From: Desulfobacteraceae bacterium
Lineage (GTDB): Bacteria; Desulfobacterota; Desulfobacteria; Desulfobacterales; ETH-SRB1
Reading direction: 5' to 3'
NCBI GenBank assembly: GCA_013792055.1
Contig: VMSQ01000189.1
Coordinates: 1 to 39,471 of the forward strand
DNA: 39,471 bases
This document shows, in pieces, positions 37,308 through 39,471 of the stretch (positions within the stretch are counted from its first letter, which is position 1; every line of letters starts with the position of its first letter). Under the pieces are notes generated by a model. It did no database searches. It was not told the DNA's origin and saw only the letters and a list, made by a program, of their open reading frames with translations. Both the position numbers and the translations under genes were made by a program.

Positions 37308-37333
37308 ATAAGGGATATCGAATTACCCCTTAT
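37308..37333. other. Hairpin upstream of the DksA-like gene
   Basis: ATAAGGG and CCCTTAT form a perfect 7-bp stem around a 12-base AT-rich loop. It lies 33 bp before the start codon of the DksA-like gene and 38 bp after the HhH gene. There is no T-run, so a terminator is unlikely; it may be a binding site or mRNA structure. Confidence 0.35.
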
Positions 37334-37365
37334 ATACAACACGTTACAGGTTAGGAGAAATAACC

Positions 37366-38133
37366 ATGTACGAACGAGATATAGTACGTCTTAGAGAATT
37401 GCTCCTCAAACAGCGCAATGAGATCTTTGAAAGGCTTCGGCGGCTTGAATCTGATTGGAAGGTGCTGGAAGAACGCGATATTGAACTGGAAGAAGAATCT
37501 CAAAAGGCTGATATAACCAGTCTTTACGACCAGTTGGATGAACGTGAAAAGATACAAATCGAAGAAATCGATCTATCACTGTGTAGAATTGCCGCTGGTA
37601 GCTACGGGGTGTGTGAAAGCTGTCAGAAATTGATTTCTTTGAAACGGCTGGATGTGTTACCTTCAACTCGCCTATGTCGCAAGTGTGCACACAGGTATGA
37701 GGAAGAACAAAAGAGGTTGCCTCGGGCTGAAGAGGTAATTGTCTGTGAGGAACTACCCAGCGAGTATAAGGGCCTGTCCAGCGAACAACTGCGTCTGTTG
37801 ATTTTTGAACATCTACGCAATGACGGTCGGGTCGATGTTGAAGAACTCAAGATCTTCTGTAAAAATAAAATAATTTATCTTGAGGGCATTGTCCCGAGCG
37901 AGAAAGAGCACCAAATTCTACTAAGGATTCTAAGAGATATAATGGGCTTTACGTCCATTGTTGATCATCTTCAAACCACTGAACTGATATGGGAGAGGGA
38001 GGATCGCTCCCCTGGCAGAGCCGATTATACCCCCAGCGTTGATGTTGATGAAATCACAGACGATGTGTTTGAGTCACAGGAAAAGGAAATCCCTTATATG
38101 TTTCCCGATCAACCGCCGCCAGAAGAAGAATAA
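37366..38133 (+). CDS. DksA/TraR-type zinc-finger protein with C-terminal BON-like domain
   Basis: A 255-residue protein. Residues 1-75 form an acidic coiled coil (RLRELLLKQRNEIFERLRRL; DQLDEREKIQIEEIDLSL) as in DksA. The zinc finger CESC-x17-CRKC (C83, C86, C104, C107) with AAGSYGVCESCQKLI matches the DksA/TraR family, whose members bind RNA polymerase through the secondary channel. Residues about 135-210 form a BON-like alpha/beta unit (QLRLLIFEHLRNDGRVDVEELKIFCKNKIIYLEGIVPSEKEHQILLRILRDI). The tail is acidic and proline-rich. The usual DksA coiled-coil tip (DxxDxA) is not clearly present, so it may not act on ppGpp-dependent transcription. It has a good TTAGGAG site. Confidence 0.85.
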   Translation: MYERDIVRLRELLLKQRNEIFERLRRLESDWKVLEERDIELEEESQKADITSLYDQLDEREKIQIEEIDLSLCRIAAGSYGVCESCQKLISLKRLDVLPSTRLCRKCAHRYEEEQKRLPRAEEVIVCEELPSEYKGLSSEQLRLLIFEHLRNDGRVDVEELKIFCKNKIIYLEGIVPSEKEHQILLRILRDIMGFTSIVDHLQTTELIWEREDRSPGRADYTPSVDVDEITDDVFESQEKEIPYMFPDQPPPEEE

Positions 38134-38176
38134 AGTAGCAACTTGCCGTTTCTATAGGAAATAAGGAGAGAATGAG

Positions 38177-38707
38177 ATGAAACTTCCATTGCAAATTACC
38201 GCTCGAAACTTTGAACTTACCGAGACAATCGAAGACTTAATTTACGAGAAAGCAGAAAAACTGGATCTTTGTTATGATCAAATTATGAGATGCAGTGTAC
38301 TGGTTGAAGCCCCTCATCGCCATCATCGCAAAGGAATTTTATACGATGTGCGGATAGATATTACGATACCGGGCAGAGAATTAGTTGTTACAAGAGAGGC
38401 ACATGAAGATCTTTATGTCGCTATAGGAAATGCCTTCCGTGTAGCCTGTCGTCAGCTTGAAAATTACACTGAGCGGCTGCGCGGGGATGTGAAACACCGC
38501 GAAGAAAAACCTCGTGCTTTTGTAAGCTCTCTGTTCCCGGAAAAGGGCTATGGATTTCTGACCACACCTGATGGCCGGGAGATATATTTCCATCGAAACA
38601 GCGTAATAGGGGATAAGTTTAAAAAGCTAAATATAGGAACCAGAGTATATTTTGTTGAAGAATTAGGAGAAAAAGGGCCTCAGGCCAGTACTGTAAAGCT
38701 ATCATAG
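38177..38707 (+). CDS. hpf: Ribosome hibernation-promoting factor fused to a cold-shock domain
   Basis: A 176-residue fusion. Residues 1 to about 105 are an S30AE/HPF-YfiA domain (LPLQITARNFELTETIEDLIYEKAEKLD ... VTREAHEDLYVAIGNAF), which binds the ribosome decoding centre in dormant cells. Residues about 112-176 are a cold-shock (OB-fold) domain with RNP1-like KGYGFL (123-128) and RNP2-like IYFH (136-139). This C-terminal domain replaces the dimerisation domain of long HPF and would bind single-stranded RNA. The AAGGAG site before the ATG is strong. It follows the DksA-like gene by 43 bp, so they probably form an operon of stress regulators. The CRISPR trailer begins about 20-60 bp after its stop. 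Confidence 0.9.
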   Translation: MKLPLQITARNFELTETIEDLIYEKAEKLDLCYDQIMRCSVLVEAPHRHHRKGILYDVRIDITIPGRELVVTREAHEDLYVAIGNAFRVACRQLENYTERLRGDVKHREEKPRAFVSSLFPEKGYGFLTTPDGREIYFHRNSVIGDKFKKLNIGTRVYFVEELGEKGPQASTVKLS

Positions 38708-38724
38708 GTTAGCGGATTAAAAAT

Positions 38725-38765
38725 AAGGAGATACTCCACGAGAGGATTGAAAAGCTAAGTTCTTA
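38725..38765 (+). repeat. 41-bp block, copy B, abutting the CRISPR trailer
   Basis: Direct-orientation match of the block at 11823-11863 (34 of 41 positions). It ends with the palindrome AGCTAAGTTCTTAGCT (38752-38767) that runs into the truncated last CRISPR repeat. Its GAGAGGATTGAA core is reminiscent of a CRISPR repeat end in the orientation opposite to the array. Confidence 0.65.
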
Positions 38766-39471
38766 GCTCCCGCATGGGGAGCGACTGAAAACTTTTTTGA
38801 AGATATGGGAGAAAGACCAGTTTCAATCCACGCTCCCGCATGGGGAGCGACAACAGTTTGTCTTAACTCCATACCACATTTACAAGGTTTCAATCCACGC
38901 TCCCGCATGGGGAGCGACATTTCCTGAGCTATCTCTCTTTTTTCTGCTTCTGTGTTTCAATCCACGCTCCCGCATGGGGAGCGACCAATATGCCTTGCTT
39001 TTTCATGCTCCGAATATATGTTTCAATCCACGCTCCCGCATGGGGAGCGACTCACCACTTAAAAGTGGTGATTATTTTTTGGGAGTTTCAATCCACGCTC
39101 CCGCATGGGGAGCGACTCACAGTTGCCCGTAACGCTATCTGGAGCAAAATGTTTCAATCCACGCTCCCGCATGGGGAGCGACTGCTAAAGACTACCTGGG
39201 GGTTGCACCAGGGCCTGTTTCAATCCACGCTCCCGCATGGGGAGCGACTACACGCAATACGCCCTATAGCCGCAAGAGATATGTTTCAATCCACGCTCCC
39301 GCATGGGGAGCGACGACAAACGATATGCCATCCCGCTTACCATTACCGAGTTTCAATCCACGCTCCCGCATGGGGAGCGACTTCATCTTTTAAATCTTCT
39401 TGATCTGTATCACCTGTTTCAATCCACGCTCCCGCATGGGGAGCGACTACACGCAATACGCCCTATAGCCG
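38766..39471 (-). CRISPR. CRISPR array, type I-C-like repeat, trailer end; continues past the window
   Basis: Ten identical 32-bp repeats start at 38820, 38887, 38954, 39020, 39085, 39151, 39217, 39283, 39350 and 39416. They contain the GCTCCCGCATGGGGAGC stem typical of type I-C repeats. A truncated 20-bp repeat lies at 38766-38785. Spacers are 33-35 bp. On the minus strand the repeats end in GGATTGAAAC, the usual crRNA 5' handle, so transcription is taken as minus and the leader is beyond the right edge; the degenerate repeat at 38766 fits the trailer end. The spacer at 39249-39282 and the last, cut-off spacer (39448 on) are identical over all 24 visible bases. No cas gene is in the window, so the subtype rests on the repeat alone. 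Confidence 0.97.

Noticed and set aside
38797..39403. Open frames of 111 and 137 codons with a repeated peptide (QSTLPHGER, IHAPAWGAT)
   Set aside because: They are translations of the CRISPR repeats and spacers, not genes.
38766..39471. Type I-C cas operon
   Set aside because: No cas gene is present in the window; only the repeat resembles type I-C, so no Cas system is claimed.

Overview
The window looks like a chromosomal segment of a Gram-negative bacterium, most likely an anaerobic member of the Desulfobacterota (former Deltaproteobacteria, Desulfobacterales type). This is inferred from the gene content (Mla-type lipid transport with an outer-membrane lipoprotein, GlgE/TreS glucan metabolism, DksA-like proteins) and from the many intergenic palindromes and 8-bp tandem repeats. 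No rRNA or tRNA gene was seen, so the taxonomic call is tentative.

Layout. (1) 1-3.9 kb: the C-terminal part of a UvrD/Rep-type helicase that enters from outside the window, recD, and a convergent nucleotidyltransferase with its small partner gene. (2) 3.9-9.3 kb, minus strand: an MCE/Mla phospholipid-transport operon (STAS-permease, ATPase, MlaD, lipoprotein) followed by pgi. (3) 9.3-12.7 kb: a repeat-rich stretch with a 109-bp palindrome, a small four-cysteine protein, a membrane M48 peptidase with TPRs, an 800-bp gene-poor gap and a sugar-kinase remnant. (4) 12.7-36.4 kb: a trehalose/alpha-glucan island, visibly richer in G+C than both flanks. A two-gene plus-strand unit (HAD phosphoglucomutase-like domain fused to trehalose-6-phosphate phosphatase, then a GH65 phosphorylase) faces a nine-gene minus-strand operon: glgE, treS-maltokinase fusion, glgB, treZ, a GH57/DUF3536 protein, treY, malQ, an otsA-otsB fusion and an MscS-family channel. 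(5) 36.4-38.7 kb: a 161-bp MITE-like palindrome, a secreted ComEA-like HhH protein, a DksA zinc-finger/BON-like fusion and a ribosome-hibernation factor fused to a cold-shock domain. (6) 38.77 kb to the end: the trailer end of a type I-C-like CRISPR array with no cas genes in view.

How the genes fit together. The island encodes trehalose synthesis from UDP- or ADP-glucose plus glucose-6-phosphate (OtsA-OtsB), conversion of trehalose to maltose and maltose-1-phosphate (TreS-Mak), polymerisation and branching (GlgE, GlgB), recovery of trehalose from glucan ends (TreY, TreZ), glucan remodelling (MalQ, GH57), and probable phosphorolysis of a disaccharide to beta-glucose-1-phosphate and then glucose-6-phosphate (GH65 plus the HAD domain). 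Together this forms a closed, reversible trehalose/glucan buffer. The channel gene at the operon end suggests an osmotic-stress role. No classical glycogen synthase (glgA), ADP-glucose pyrophosphorylase (glgC) or glycogen phosphorylase (glgP) is present in the window.

The least explained signals are a 41-bp block repeated in direct orientation on either side of the island (11823 and 38725, the latter touching the CRISPR trailer), terminal-repeat-like motifs shared between 9621 and the 36.5-kb palindrome, and a spacer that occurs twice in the CRISPR array.
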